A stretch of 64,000 bases of DNA from Saccharomycopsis fibuligera x Saccharomycopsis cf. fibuligera (lineage: Eukaryota > Ascomycota > Saccharomycetes > Ascoideales > Saccharomycopsidaceae). The stretch's first letter is position 1, and each line of letters begins with the position of its first letter. Positions 26,514-38,616 of this stretch are shown here, piece after piece. The notes under the pieces were generated by a model. The model did no database searches. It was not told the DNA's origin and saw only the letters and a program-made list of their open reading frames with translations. The position numbers were made by a program, and so were the translations under genes. The stretch spans positions 3,025,501 through 3,089,500 of the forward strand of contig CP012809.1 of assembly GCA_001936135.1 (NCBI GenBank). The letters run 5' to 3'.

Positions 26514-28238
26514 ATGGATGACATTGAGAAAAAACAACAGGTGGACTATGTCGAGCACAATTCCAAGGAACTGTTGAACCGCACTACAGCAGAACCATCT
26601 GTGAAAAATGACGATGACTTTCTCGCTAACTTTCTTGGAAAAGTCTCTGACGATGCTAAGGATGTCAATGATGCTGAAAAGCAAATGAGCTTATTGCAAG
26701 GATTGAGAACCTACCCGAAGGCTATTATGTGGTCGGTGGTAGTGTCAAGCTCGTTGGTTATGGAGGGGTTTGATCTTGCGTTACTTTCAAGTTTGTACGC
26801 TTTACCGGCATTCAAGCAAACATTTGGTGAATACAAGAAAGGAACATATGAGATACCATCAAGATGGCAAACTGGTCTTACAATGTGTGTGAATTGTGGT
26901 GAAATTATTGGATTACAGATTGCTGGTTACTTTGCTGATCGTTTTGGGTATCGCCGTACATTAGCTACTGCTTTGGTGTTTGTTGCATGCTTTATTTTTA
27001 TTGTATTTTTTGCCCCAAGCTTAGCAGTGTTAGCAGTGGGTGAGATTCTTTTAGGTACTTGCTTTGGTTGTTTTCAAACAATGGCGGTCAACTATGCTGC
27101 CGATGTTTGTCCTTTAGCCTTGCGGTTTTACTTGACTACTTACATTAATATCTGCTGGTGTGTTGGCCAATTGATTGCCTCTGGTGTTTTAAGAGCTAAA
27201 AGTAATGATCCAACAATTTGGGCTTATAAGGTCCCATATGCTGTTCAGTGGATATGGCCAGTTCCTATCCTTATTGGGATTATTTTAGCACCGGAATCAC
27301 CATGGTGGCTCGTTAGGGTTGGTAAGCTCAAAGAAGCTAAACATTCCCTCAAAAGATTATTAACTCAGCAAACAGATGGTCCTAGTGTGGAGCACTCCGC
27401 CGAGCAAATAGTCAAATGGATTAAACTTACAAATGATATGGAGAAAGAAAGACATTCAGGAACCTCTTACTGGGACTGTTTCAAAGGAGTTGATTTAAGA
27501 AGAACCGAAATTACGGTGCTTACATGGTTATTTCAAAATGAGTGCGGTAACGCATTGATGGTTTATTCAACTTACTTTTATGAACAAGCAGGCCTCACTA
27601 CTGATTTTGCCTTCAATTTTACTATTATCCAATACGCACTTGGGGTCATTGGATGTATTCTCAGTTGGTTTGCCATTAGTTACGTTGGCAGGTTCCATAT
27701 TTATTTCGGTGGTATGTGCGCAATGTGCGTGTTGATGTTTGTGGTTGGCTGTTTAGGATTAGCACCAAAGAATCTTGTGGGACCAAAATGGGCAGTAGGT
27801 TCTTTGTTAATGGTTTTTGTTTTCATTTATGACTTGACAGTTGGTCCAGTATGTTATGCTATAGTGAGTGAAATGGCATCTTCAAGATTGAGAATTAAGA
27901 CCGTCATAATTGCAAGAAATGTGTATAATATTGGCGGTATTTTCAATGCCATTGTTACGCCATACATGTTGAATCCCCAAGATTGGAATTGGGGAAGCAA
28001 GACGGGTTTTTTTTGGGCTGGGTCTTGTTTCCTTGGCATCTTGTGGTCTTGGTTCAGACTACCAGAAACCAAAGGTCGTACATTTGCTGAATTGGACGTG
28101 CTTTTTGAAGAAAAAGTATTTGCTAGAAAGTTCACGTCTACGGAAGTCGATCCATTTGATGTAGATAATTTGAGAAGCAGATTGAAAAAGAATGAACTTG
28201 AGGAAGTAAAGGTCGTTGATGAGGGCGAAGACAATTAA
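26514..28238 (+). CDS. Alpha-glucoside (maltose-type) H+ symporter
   Basis: A 574-residue MFS sugar porter with twelve predictable membrane segments. Family marks are GFDLALLSSLYALPAF in the first segment, GYFADRFGYRRT after segment 2, the central PESPWWLVRVGK, and PETKGRTFAELD at the end of segment 12. The pattern fits the Mal31/Agt1 alpha-glucoside permeases better than hexose transporters: an N-terminal acidic tail, CGEIIGLQIAG and MSLLQGLRTYPKA before the first segment. No maltase or MAL activator gene is adjacent in this window, so it is not part of a visible MAL cluster. The promoter has a consensus Mig1-type site. The exact sugar cannot be read from the sequence. Confidence 0.9.
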   Translation: MDDIEKKQQVDYVEHNSKELLNRTTAEPSVKNDDDFLANFLGKVSDDAKDVNDAEKQMSLLQGLRTYPKAIMWSVVVSSSLVMEGFDLALLSSLYALPAFKQTFGEYKKGTYEIPSRWQTGLTMCVNCGEIIGLQIAGYFADRFGYRRTLATALVFVACFIFIVFFAPSLAVLAVGEILLGTCFGCFQTMAVNYAADVCPLALRFYLTTYINICWCVGQLIASGVLRAKSNDPTIWAYKVPYAVQWIWPVPILIGIILAPESPWWLVRVGKLKEAKHSLKRLLTQQTDGPSVEHSAEQIVKWIKLTNDMEKERHSGTSYWDCFKGVDLRRTEITVLTWLFQNECGNALMVYSTYFYEQAGLTTDFAFNFTIIQYALGVIGCILSWFAISYVGRFHIYFGGMCAMCVLMFVVGCLGLAPKNLVGPKWAVGSLLMVFVFIYDLTVGPVCYAIVSEMASSRLRIKTVIIARNVYNIGGIFNAIVTPYMLNPQDWNWGSKTGFFWAGSCFLGILWSWFRLPETKGRTFAELDVLFEEKVFARKFTSTEVDPFDVDNLRSRLKKNELEEVKVVDEGEDN

Positions 28239-29322
28239 TGCAGCGAGTGTAAATTTGTGATTGGTTTTAGTATAATGTTTTTAGAGTTTTGAGTTTTTGA
28301 TTTCAGAAGCATTTGTTACTTGTTTGCTTCTTTTTTTGTTTTTAGCCACGTTATATAGGACACTATTTTTGTTAGATTTTAGCGTTCTCTATCCCAAAAG
28401 TAAGTCCCTCAATAAAGCGGTGCCGCGTTGCTTTTGCACTTATAGTTTCACCATTTTAGGTTGTGGCTTGTGTCTTCAACTCTTATTCCAATTCAAGCTG
28501 TTTAGCTTGACGAAAGCAACACAAACGTCTGCGATACACAGAAACTACGCCAAGTAAGCTTTCTCTCAGCACGCGTCCTAACAAGTTCTACGCGCCGCCG
28601 CGCATTAAGTAGCAGACCAAAAGCTCAATTACGAAATTTTGTGACGATTGCTCGTATTGCGGGTTCTTTGTGTGTCATGCATGCTGCCCACTATCGAGGT
28701 TTAACGCAAACTCAAGCGGGTGGCGGTAGTATCCTGTCCCTCAGTTGTCTGTCAGCTCTTGTGAGCGTTAACAGAAAAATCTGAGCATACGGACTGCTTT
28801 ATATCTAAATTACATTATATATATATGTCTATAGGCAATTTAGCAGAAGACATCAGCAAAAAGTATGGTAAGAGGAAAAATATATTACGCTATAGGACTC
28901 AAAACAGGTTTTGCAGCTATCAAAATATTCGAATACGGCATGATTTCTATTAATCAAGAATGATTGGAGAAATAACTCTAAAATCTTGGGCAAAGCTTAG
29001 ATTAATATCAACATTGGTTCTCCAAAAATATAAGCTACAAAAGCAAACACAGATCTTAAAAAAAAATAGTTTGTCAACATTTTCAAGCCTCAATATATTG
29101 AAGTTTATAAATTTCACCAGGAGTAATACCAATTATGTGGATCATCGCCTGCGTTTCGAGCCCGGGTACTACAGAAAAAAATTTTTTTTTTTTCTTTGAT
29201 ACTAATGAAAGATCACTAAAAATGTCAAAATATAGTCACTGTATTATTATGAATTAGCATTGTCACCTTAAAACCAAAAATTTTACTGGCGAATAATTAT
29301 AGTACCAAAAGATATTGGAAAA
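28239..29322. other. 1.08-kb intergenic region, permease / SYO1
   Basis: Contains an ACGCGT hexamer (about 28570) in a short GC-rich patch with GCGCCGCCGCGC, and a TATATATATA stretch near 28817. An 79-codon ATG frame at 28960-29199 has AT-biased, low-complexity content and is not called. No tRNA-like fold was supported. Confidence 0.55.
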
Positions 29323-31767
29323 ATGGGTAAAAGTCAGAAAAAATCCAGATTGGCAAGTGCCAGAGCCAATCCGTTCCCAGCTGCCGCTAACCTTGCGATA
29401 GCCACTAGATCCAATAAATTCTCCAACTTGGCAGCAACAGCAGCTGGATCCCAAGAAATTGGCAATGGCTCTGCGAATGAAGGCGTTACTGCAAAGGCAG
29501 CAAACTTACTAAGTCAGTTGACTTCCGAGACTGTACCAGTTAGCCAAAAAACTATAGTTTTAAGATCTATCACCGTGATGTGCAATGACTCCAGTTTGCG
29601 CGAAGAATTCATAAAACAAAACCTTTTTGGAATAATTTTCAATAATAATCCCGCTAATGCTTCCATCAGCGATGGAAATGGAAATGAAACGCAACAGCAA
29701 CAGCATGAACAAGCTGCTAAGAAATGCTTTTTGAATACTTCTAGTTTAGAAGTTTTGAATCAATCATTGGAGTTGATAAAAGTTATTGCCTTTGAAGACG
29801 GTTACCCAATATGCACTCATTTATGGAAAAAGAGAAAAATCTGGACGTTTATTGCTTTAAATTTAGAAAATTTGAAGAACTCGTTCAACCAATATTCCGT
29901 AAACTCGCTGCAGTTTTCCAAAAATGAGACTGACTTGTTATTTGAATTGACAGAAAACCTTTTTGGCTTAATTATCTCATTGATTAATGGATCAGACAAT
30001 ATTTTGGACGAATTTTTGGATAAAGAGGCTAGCAACGATAAGATGAATTTGGTTATTGAGTTTCTTGCCAATTTGCTCATCTGGACTATTAATGTTGATG
30101 ACTCTCAACTATCTAATGATAAACCAACATTAAAGATTTCTTTGAGATTATTAAATTCTATCCTTGGTCTCTTTTACTATTTTAGCTCAGAATCCAGTGG
30201 GTTCGTGCAGAGACTTGTTTTTGATTTTGGCTTTAAATTATTCCATTTGATAAGATTTGCCGACTTGATGAACTCTCAAATAAACAATGCCACCAAAGTA
30301 TACATTGAGGGAATAAAGTTTCAAATAGTGGAAATTATTGGCCTTTCATCATCTCCTGTGCCTCCTACTACTAATAACAATGATGATGAGATAGTTGATG
30401 ATGATACAGAAGAAGCAGGAATTTTGAGTGAGGCTAGAGAAGCTCTTTTTGCTGAAATTTACGGAAACTTGTCATTATTTTTGAAGGAGAAACTTTCACT
30501 TGATCAAGCGTATGCACAAAGTCAACTCAACCTTAACGATTATTTACCCTCGGCTGCGTTATCGCCATCAGCAGCAACAGTATTGCCAGACTCCTCCAAA
30601 TTCGCGCAGAAATATCAGCAAAAAATTGATGCCACCGATGATATACACGCCGCGGAAATTGCTATGGACTTGATTACTACCATTATTGAGTTTGCTGGCA
30701 CAAATCCAGAGTTAGTACAAAGAGTTCAAGACAAACAGCATGGTGTATCTGATATTCGTGTCCCTAAAAGCTCTTTTGCTGAGAATAAACAAGCCAAAGC
30801 CGCCAATGACAAGCTACTCGAATATTTCAACAATAATGCCCTAGTGGGTGCTTTTGCCGACGCCGAATTTTATAAGTTCTTGTTTGACTGTCTTATGAAA
30901 TACGACCTCAAATTTGAATTGAGAGCATTGGATTGTTTGAACAATCTTGCGGTCTTGTTTGGCTCTTTGCAAGTTGATGACCATCCAGAAGTATGGAGGT
31001 CTCAAGTTCACAATATATGGAGCTTCTTTAGCAGTAATAACAATACCAATAACAACACGCTGGTGAGTCCATTATTTAGAGAAATTAATACCAGTGACAA
31101 GCAAGCAGTGATCTATGATATTCATTTACGCACCAAGGTGGTCAATTTACTCAATGCTACTGTTGCTGCTATTGACATTTACACATACCCTATTGCTAGT
31201 CTTCTTGAAGCAGTCATTAGCACCTTTTCTTACATTGCCAAAGCTCACAGTGATATCCTTCAACAAAAGAAACAGAAAAACAATGCAGAAAACAAAGAAA
31301 TTTTGGATATTGTCAATGATTTTTATATGGAAGCATTCCAATTTCTTGCTGTGTTTGCACAATTGCCAGCACCTCTCACCGAGCAAGGTAATGCCAATAA
31401 GACCCCTGATTTGTGCATACAAATTAACTCTGCTGTGGGCGATTTCTTTTTGACCAATGTGCTTAATCCGGACTCTCAAGCTATTAGTAACAGCCAGTCA
31501 ATGTTGAGTTTCCTTGACACTGGACTCGTTATTGAATTATTGAGTTTGGTATTTGATATTTATGGTGACGCAGCATATGAATACGATGAACCAGTATTTG
31601 TGCAAAAAGGATACTTAGGAGTTTTGAAGCAAATAAAGGAGGTGTTGAAGACGGTTGTGTTTAAAAAAATTGACAAGAACCAGGAGCCTGAATTAAAGAG
31701 TTTAGCTTTTGATGCTTTGAAAGAATTAGAAAGATTTATCAAGTATAAGGCTAGTGAGAAAAGCTGA
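29323..31767 (+). CDS. SYO1: Symportin: co-import chaperone for Rpl5 and Rpl11
   Basis: Syo1 carries ribosomal proteins Rpl5 and Rpl11 together into the nucleus for 5S RNP assembly. The 814-residue protein begins MGKSQKKSRLASARANPFP, matching the basic N-terminus that serves as the nuclear-import (PY-NLS-like) signal of this family. The rest is helical ARM/HEAT repeat: VLRSITVMCNDSSLREEFI, FELRALDCLNNLAVLFGS, and FDALKELERFIKYK at the end. An acidic, unstructured insert with DDDEIVDDDTEEAG lies around residues 350-365, as expected for the loop that binds Rpl11. A short Gln-rich patch follows GNGNETQQQQ. It is single-exon; the ATG at 29323 is supported by the conserved N-terminus. Confidence 0.9.
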   Translation: MGKSQKKSRLASARANPFPAAANLAIATRSNKFSNLAATAAGSQEIGNGSANEGVTAKAANLLSQLTSETVPVSQKTIVLRSITVMCNDSSLREEFIKQNLFGIIFNNNPANASISDGNGNETQQQQHEQAAKKCFLNTSSLEVLNQSLELIKVIAFEDGYPICTHLWKKRKIWTFIALNLENLKNSFNQYSVNSLQFSKNETDLLFELTENLFGLIISLINGSDNILDEFLDKEASNDKMNLVIEFLANLLIWTINVDDSQLSNDKPTLKISLRLLNSILGLFYYFSSESSGFVQRLVFDFGFKLFHLIRFADLMNSQINNATKVYIEGIKFQIVEIIGLSSSPVPPTTNNNDDEIVDDDTEEAGILSEAREALFAEIYGNLSLFLKEKLSLDQAYAQSQLNLNDYLPSAALSPSAATVLPDSSKFAQKYQQKIDATDDIHAAEIAMDLITTIIEFAGTNPELVQRVQDKQHGVSDIRVPKSSFAENKQAKAANDKLLEYFNNNALVGAFADAEFYKFLFDCLMKYDLKFELRALDCLNNLAVLFGSLQVDDHPEVWRSQVHNIWSFFSSNNNTNNNTLVSPLFREINTSDKQAVIYDIHLRTKVVNLLNATVAAIDIYTYPIASLLEAVISTFSYIAKAHSDILQQKKQKNNAENKEILDIVNDFYMEAFQFLAVFAQLPAPLTEQGNANKTPDLCIQINSAVGDFFLTNVLNPDSQAISNSQSMLSFLDTGLVIELLSLVFDIYGDAAYEYDEPVFVQKGYLGVLKQIKEVLKTVVFKKIDKNQEPELKSLAFDALKELERFIKYKASEKS

Positions 31768-32175
31768 TTATCAAGTTTTGTACACGTTCTTCTTGGTTTC
31801 ATTTTTTGGATAGAGGTTTATATTGTTGTTTCCATTCTGTTTAATATTGCATTTTCACTTTTTTTTTTTTTTTATATAAACTTATGGCTAGCTTTTTACC
31901 AAGAAACGTGCCGACTGCAAAATGTAAGCACACCCTGAGTTTTTGTTCAGCAATGTTCTTAAAAAATATCAACTACTAAAGACTCAAATCATTTAAAACA
32001 ACCCAAATAAGCAAACCGTGTAATGATATAAAGAAAAGAAGAATAAAAAAGTATACATGCAAATATTTTTTTCGATAGAATTAAAGTTAGAGCAAATAGT
32101 ATGGGCACCCTTACTGATGTCTCAGTACATGCTATTGATAAACAAAATTAAAACAGCAACGCTATGTTGAACCAG
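31768..32175. other. Convergent intergenic region after SYO1
   Basis: Contains a poly(T) run near 31860-31873 and AT-rich DNA. Nothing else recognised. Confidence 0.6.
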
Positions 32176-35100
32176 CTAAAGTCGAATAACCGCCGTCATT
32201 CCGCTTCCACGATAGTCTAAATCAGTAACAAACTCACCAATTCTCAAGTTGAAGCTGGCCTTGTTTTGTATTGCCAAATCCCGGTTGAGGGCTTTTCTTA
32301 ATATTTCGCTGCCGACACCAGGATCATAAATTACCGGCAATCTTGGTGATTTGTAAATTCCTGGAGGAATTCTTAAAACAGTATTTTTTTTAACATGAGC
32401 CAAATCTATTTCTTGCTCAGTATCATCATCTTGTTTAGAAATGTAAACCGCTTTACCAGAATGAATGTTGATGTCTATATAAGAGTTTCGAATTGGATTA
32501 TATACCTCGAATTCGATTTCTGAGGTCATTATATGCATGGTGACTGATAAGATAAAGCCGTGCGTGTCTTCATAACTGCCATCATTACCGAATATACCAT
32601 GGTTCCAAACTTTGTGTAATATACGTTTTGGTTTAGGCATGACTGCAGCCAAAAAACTGTTTTCGTCTTTGAACTGATCCAACGTATTAGTTTCAACATT
32701 TTCTATGAATTTTTCTTCCTGCATAGGCCCAGTATCTTTTGTAGAAGACAATAAACTCATCTTGTCACCTTTAACAGGACAATTATATTCTGGCAACTGA
32801 ATAGAGACTTTCAACCCATCAAGGGCTTCAGAAATTTTATTAGATGATGAACAACTTTTATTGTGACCGATAATGTTAATTGCTGGACTTTCATCCGATA
32901 TTAGCCGGCTGAGCAAGTCCTTGACATTATCTGCCCATTTCTCATTATCAAATTCACCAAAAGAGTCCAATCCCACTAAAATGGAGAAATTTGAATAAAA
33001 TTCGGTTAAATTGAGTGATATGTCTTTCACTAGCGAATGACCCAACAAAGTATCGTTGTAACTAAAATAGAAGTCAAATAAATTATTATGACTAAAAAAA
33101 GAAAATTTATCAAACAAGAAGCTAGGAGGGTATAATCTGAAGTTCAAAACCATGGCAATATTTTGAGGGCTAGATGAGACATAGCTGATACTGTCAATCT
33201 CCAAAACAAACTCACTGAGAAAGTTGTTTATCGATATATTAGGTTTAAATGAATAGTCAAAAGGTATTTGAAGGTCCTTTAGCATATATCCCTCACTGCT
33301 GTTTGTGTTGATAAGACTGGAAGCTAGCAAATTCATGCTAATCAATGAGTTGAAATTTAGCGTAACTTTATCATTATCCTTGCTATTTAAGATATCAAAA
33401 AGAAGTCTGTTTATCGCTTTTGCGTCTTTTAACTGAATATAGTTATCAATCAAAGTTAAATCTGCACTAAGCTCCCTGAGCAAGTAATCAAATTTGACCG
33501 CTAATTGTTGCGTTTCATCAAAATTCACTCGCGCAATAGTTTTGTTATTGTAGCTCGCGTCAACTAATCCATTTATTTTATTTGGTTGGAATGAAATATT
33601 GTCCAAACATTCTGGTAATTTGAATTGTAGTCCGACTTCACCGTGAGACAATATTGGGCTAACGTCTTTACTAGGTATCAGTTCTGGCAAATGGAACTCA
33701 ATTTTTGAAACGTTCTGGCTAATGATATAATCGCTAACGTCAATGCCAATGCCATTTGAGGCCAAATCTTGAATATAATACTTAATAAAATTTAAGTTGA
33801 AAGGTATATGTAAGGAGCTGAGGATGTAATTCAACCAAAATGGGTTGTTTGAGTTTTTTGCCTTTGCATATATAACTATTTTATCACTTGGGTCATACTT
33901 GCTAAAAAACCCACGCAAAAGTTCATTAAGTACGGATATATTCCGCGTATTATTAGTTGTCGAAGATTCTTGACATAAAGCTAAGATTTCATTTGGAATC
34001 TGGCCAACTAATAGTTGTACTAATAATCGCTTATTTTTTCTTTGAATAATATTGATGTTACCAAGATGCACATTGGCTAATTCAACGAGCTTTGACCCGT
34101 CGCAATTTTTAACAAAGATATCCCATATTATTTGGTTAAGCACTAAATCTTGTATGGGGAACAATTTGGTTTTAAATTTGAAGGCGACATCCAAATTTAC
34201 TAGAAGCTCATTGTTGGATGTATTTGTAACAAGAATTTCGTTGACCATTAATTGGAACACATCATTGTCAATAATCACAGAGTGCAGCGGGTCTTCGAAT
34301 TTAGCATCCATTAAACTATCATGACTTAATTTAGTTGGAGCTTGGTTTTGTGGTTGCAAGACTGTAACTTTTGGAAATTTTTCGCTTTTATCATTTTTTT
34401 TTGGGCTTGTTTCAAGATGGCCTACCAACTTACCCAATTTATCTATTGGAAAATCAATAACTTTGTCCACAGCAAAGCTAAATTCTCGCGCCAGATATAG
34501 ACCTCCCATAGCTTTTAGCTGGCAATTTTTAGCATCCAATCGTAACTTGAATTGAAGATCTGTAAGATTATAATTTGAAACTTCGTATGCCAGAAATATT
34601 TTTTTTAAAAGAGAAGAGGACCCCTCTTCTAATATGTTTACTTCCTGATTGCTGATGTTAATGTTAGAATTTCTGCTACTGCTGTTGCTGTTGCCACTAG
34701 CACGTTTCAAATCAATGACAACCTCTTTCGGTACCAGAAAGGAAGAAATCTTATAGAACGTTTCTTGCTTAGTTGTTATTAGTTTCTTATCATTATTGTA
34801 GCTCTCCAAATTCATAAACACCCCTACTTCTTCAACTTTTTGAACATATATTTTGCCAACGACACCACCAATTATATTCTTATAGAAATTTCGCACAAAG
34901 CGGTTCTCGATATTCTCGTAGTGAAATTTTAAATCACCATCAAACGAAACATGGAGGCCGCTATTGTTGATTTCCGTTAATTCAAGCTCGTTGATCTGAA
35001 ACTCTGATATTGAGTCAAAAACAGCCTGTGTCTTGGCTAGGAAAAACTTGACGCCAAAGAACGCAGAGACTAGAAATGCTATTAGAATGAACAAAACATT

Positions 35101-35867
35101 GTTCCATTTGGTAGCTTTAAAAAGCAAAGAGCGGGATAGCCTTCTGTCAGAAACATTACCTGATGTTCCAGTGAAGAGTTGTCTTGGTTTTGGGCTATTT
35201 TTGGGTATTAGAAGAGCCTCCTCATCAACATATTCTTGATTCGCAAGGATCTCGTCATATTCTTCACTATCAAAAAGTTGTCCAACATGTCCTTCATGGT
35301 CAGGGAAAATAGCAGTGTTTTTAGTGCTAGTGCTTGCCTGGTTCAAAGGCAGTTGCAGATTTGCGCTTGTATTCGACGATTGAATATCCTGTTCTCTCGT
35401 TTCCAATGATGCGTCATGGTAGACTGATATTTGCAATTTTTTGTCACTAAGTGAAGACAAAGTGCCAACCTGAATATCATCGGAATCCTCTGACCGGGCA
35501 CGGCTGCTAAGGTTTTTACTTTCTTTTTGGCTCGATTGACTTTTTCTGCTGCCTATAGTATTATTATTTTTATCATCAACTGGGCGCTTATCTGAGAATA
35601 TTGTGCCACTTGTTCCCACTAAATTACTATTGCCGTGATTGAATGTTCCATCGCTATCTGCGTGATATTTCAATTCAAAACTTATGGTATCTTCATCGTG
35701 GCTATTTTGAATTTCATCATCATTTTCGGAAGGAGAAACTTTATAACCTTTATCCAATGATCCCAGCGAATAGTCAAGACCAACATCATCGTAAATCGGC
35801 GTCGTTATATTCATTTTCGACTGTCCTTCATCCTCACTACTTTTAAGTTGCTCGCCTTTGTGGTTAC

Positions 35868-35906
<39 letters not shown>

Positions 35907-36264
35907 CTTCTTCTTCACAACCCGTGTCGGCGCTTATTTTTGCAGGTTCCATTTCCAGTTGCAAAGCGGTGCGATAAGTAGCGTTTGTACCCTGAGTATT
36001 AGGAGACCCCAGATTCAAATTCAAGTTTGAGTCCTCATTGGATGGTGTAGTTGCTTCTGCTGGTATGGCTTCCACTCCTGGCGGCGGTGGTGATGTTCCT
36101 GGTTCATTTGCCGCTGCTGGATCAACCAGTAAACTGGTGACAGCGTTTAAATGTTTAGCGCTTTCAGCTTTTGTTGTTAAGGAAGGAGGAGCAGAAGCAG
36201 GCGAAGTGCTTCGCACAGGGGATTGTTGGCCCTTGAGCTTCCTGCGAATTCTTTCTCTTAGCAT
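32176..36264 (-). CDS. Very large single-pass membrane protein, possibly vacuolar (Tag1-like architecture)
   Basis: A 1362-residue protein. The N-terminal roughly 385 residues are polar and disordered-looking, with Pro-rich (TSPPPPGVEAIP), poly-Asn and acidic Ser-rich stretches, and a basic start (MLRERIRRKLKG). One strong membrane segment follows (VLFILIAFLVSAFFGVKFF, about residues 388-408). The remaining roughly 950 residues carry many N-glycosylation sequons and beta-rich repeats resembling the LEA-like/DUF3712 domains of fungal vacuolar membrane proteins; the end reads GEFVTDLDYRGSGMTAVI. The layout matches S. cerevisiae Tag1 (Ylr173w), which is much shorter, so orthology is uncertain. 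The frame is open upstream of the ATG at 36264 without another ATG. A 23-codon upstream ORF occurs at 36329-36400. Confidence 0.75.
35868..35906. repeat. Coding trinucleotide repeat (poly-Asn)
   Basis: A GTT run on the plus strand encodes about twelve asparagines in the cytosolic N-terminal part of the large membrane protein. Confidence 0.85.
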
Positions 36265-36328
36265 AACTCTTTTGCCTTCAATGGCCTTTTTGTATTGTTG
36301 GGGTTTGCCAGATGGCTGTGTGAAGCTG

Positions 36329-36400
36329 TCAATTCTTTTTGAGATCAGACAGTATTGCAGATAAGAGGAAGAAAAAACAGGAAGCTGCGATGCTCATCAT
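36329..36400 (-). other. Upstream ORF (23 codons) in the leader of the large membrane protein
   Basis: Tandem ATGs at 36400 and 36397 open a 23-residue frame beginning MMSIAASC and ending at a TGA 64 nt before the main ATG, in a different frame. It could dampen translation if it lies within the transcript; the transcript start is not known. Confidence 0.35.
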
Positions 36401-37830
36401 TGCAGCTGCAATAAAGACAAGGACAAAAAAAATGGGGAAGCGTTCCGCATAGAAAAATAGTCATGTGAATGACCATGTGACGTGTTAATTTTTGCTTTAT
36501 TTTTTTTTATTTTTATTTTTTTTTTTTGACATATAAGCCGCAGCATGTCTTTAATTAACGGAACGAGAGTATTCGCGGTTAAAAGTGGAGTAAGTCTGAT
36601 AATGTCATCACCCAAAAGTCATAAGATGACAAATTTGCTCCTAAATGTCTTATGATTGTATTGTTTTACCGGAATATCTAAGTTTTATACTGCACAGATT
36701 ATAACGTATATATGCTTAACTCCTCTTTCGTTTGAAACATAATTTGATGCATGTTGGGATTTTCATCCGCTGTGCAAGACTTGTCTTGTCAAACAAGAGA
36801 CTCACAAATGGGCGGTGCTGCCGTGTATAAACAGAACTTTTCTGAGTATGAACAGAGGCTAAATAAATTAAAGCATTGGTACTACGACAATCTTGTTGAC
36901 TTCTCTTATATATTCTATAAAGCGCAAACTGCAACCATTAGTTGGCCAGATTTTAATCTTGCTATAGTAGCCAGTATAAACCTGTGCGAATCAGTACAGG
37001 AAACACTCTGGTGGTAGCTGGCGCCGTTTATGAAACAAAGAACTTATTTTTTTTTCCCGCCATAGCAATGCGCGGCCCTCATAAAGCTAAATGTTCTATC
37101 TCTATTATGACCGTTCCACTGATGCCAAATCAATGCTTTCAATCATTTAGGGTATGAAGTGATAACCATTGTAGTTAATCAACAAAAAAAAAAAAAAAGA
37201 AAGAAAGAAAAAAAATTATTGTATAAGTAAGTAACCCCCACGTTCTTCGCTGCTTTTCGTTCCCCAGGACTTGTCTGGTCAATCAATGCAAATGTTTGTA
37301 AGCACCCATCTTTTGAGAATTTTTTCCGCGGCATGATGTCTCATATAGAGATGAAAAACAAAATAAAAACATTTTTTTTTTTTTTTTGATAATCACAAAT
37401 TCACTTTCCTTACTGTATACACTATATTATAATCCAACTAAATGTGACCATCTCAGATTAAACCTTTTAATGCTATCCAATTGTAATAATTTTTTTTTCT
37501 TTTTTTTTTTCTATAGTTTACACTCTTAGAAGCACCTCTTTCGCTTCTCAGAAAAGGCGAAAATTTGCGGCATTTGCGGCATGCGCGACTGTTACAAAAA
37601 AAAAAAAAAAAAAAAATTCCTCAAAATTTGCAGCATGAACATATTTAAAAAAATTGGGAAAAAGGTCCGAATGCACGCCCACGATTGCCATTTTCTTTCA
37701 AGACAAGATCAACAGAACAATTTGTATATCAACAGTCAGTATGCACTTCGCGAAAGATGTTAATCTTTTTTTGTGGCTATTGAGCACTTATTAGTGGACC
37801 GATGATGACAATTGGATGGTTCATATTATA

Positions 37831-37856
37831 GTGTGTGTGTGTGTGTGTGTGTGTGT
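37831..37856. repeat. (GT)13 microsatellite
   Basis: Thirteen uninterrupted GT dinucleotides in intergenic DNA. Confidence 0.97.
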
Positions 37857-38224
37857 AGCATATGGCATAATGTAGTATATGTAGCTTAAAATATATATCA
37901 AGAGCCCTCTGGGATAGAGTAATTGCATCATGAACTACATTTAATTTGCAATGGTTTATAAATTTGCATGTTTATTATGTCCAGCCACTGCCACCACAGC
38001 AGCTGTGGAAAATTCACGCGATTGGTGACAACAGTTATTAATAAGGCAATTAAAATAAAGCTTATTAATAATTTCAATGAAATTGAGGTATTGCAAATTG
38101 CCCATGGCGAATTTTGTGAATGCTTGGGTGTGGGATGTTTGAATTGTATTGTGGTGTGCAGCAGCAGCAGGAAACCGCGAGCGGAAAAACAGCGAAGACG
38201 CAGGCGTTATGATGAGAGAAGGAC

Positions 38225-38249
<25 letters not shown>
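38225..38249. repeat. Poly(A) tract, 25 nt
   Basis: An uninterrupted A run in the upstream region of the secreted orphan. Similar runs lie at 4352-4376 and, as T, at 53818-53841 and 53907-53934. Confidence 0.95.
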
Positions 38250-38255
<6 letters not shown>

Positions 38256-38616
38256 CTGGTCCCGTGCGATTTTGCGATATTCTGCTTGACTCACCCCTTC
38301 TGGATGGGGCCGTTGCAGCACCCATGGCCTATGGCGTTTGTGGCCAGTGGCATTATATATAGTTCAGCATATTCCATGGCTCAAATTTTTAACGATGATC
38401 AAATAGTCTTGCAATTATCTGCTTGATAGTTTCTATTCTGTTATCCATATTCTTTGATTTGTCAAACTGCTTTTCTTCATATCATGTTGTTTTGACCAGA
38501 AAACTGTGTGAAAACCGGCATACATTAATTTACACTGCACATCATAGAACCGTTTTCTATCAAAAAAAAAAAAAAAGCAGCACTGCTACGATAAAATACA
38601 GTATAGTATTGACAGA

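Larger units (their letters stand above)
36265..38616. other. 2.35-kb divergent intergenic region
   Basis: This separates the large membrane protein from the secreted orphan. It holds a pair of CATGTGA-type E-box-like sites (about 36461-36482) about 200 bp upstream of the former, a (GT)13 microsatellite, a 25-A run, several shorter poly(A/T) tracts and a TATATATA (38354-38361) about 255 bp upstream of the orphan. One 88-codon ATG frame (36751-37017) is open but unsupported by homology. Confidence 0.55.

Noticed and set aside
29145-29175. TTTCGAGCCCGGG stretch followed by a T run, resembling a tRNA B box and Pol III terminator
   Set aside because: No A box upstream and the T-arm stem does not pair, so a tRNA cannot be folded.
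37797-37830. GATGATGA as a C/D snoRNA C box
   Set aside because: No D box (CTGA) at a suitable distance and no terminal stem; a GT microsatellite follows.
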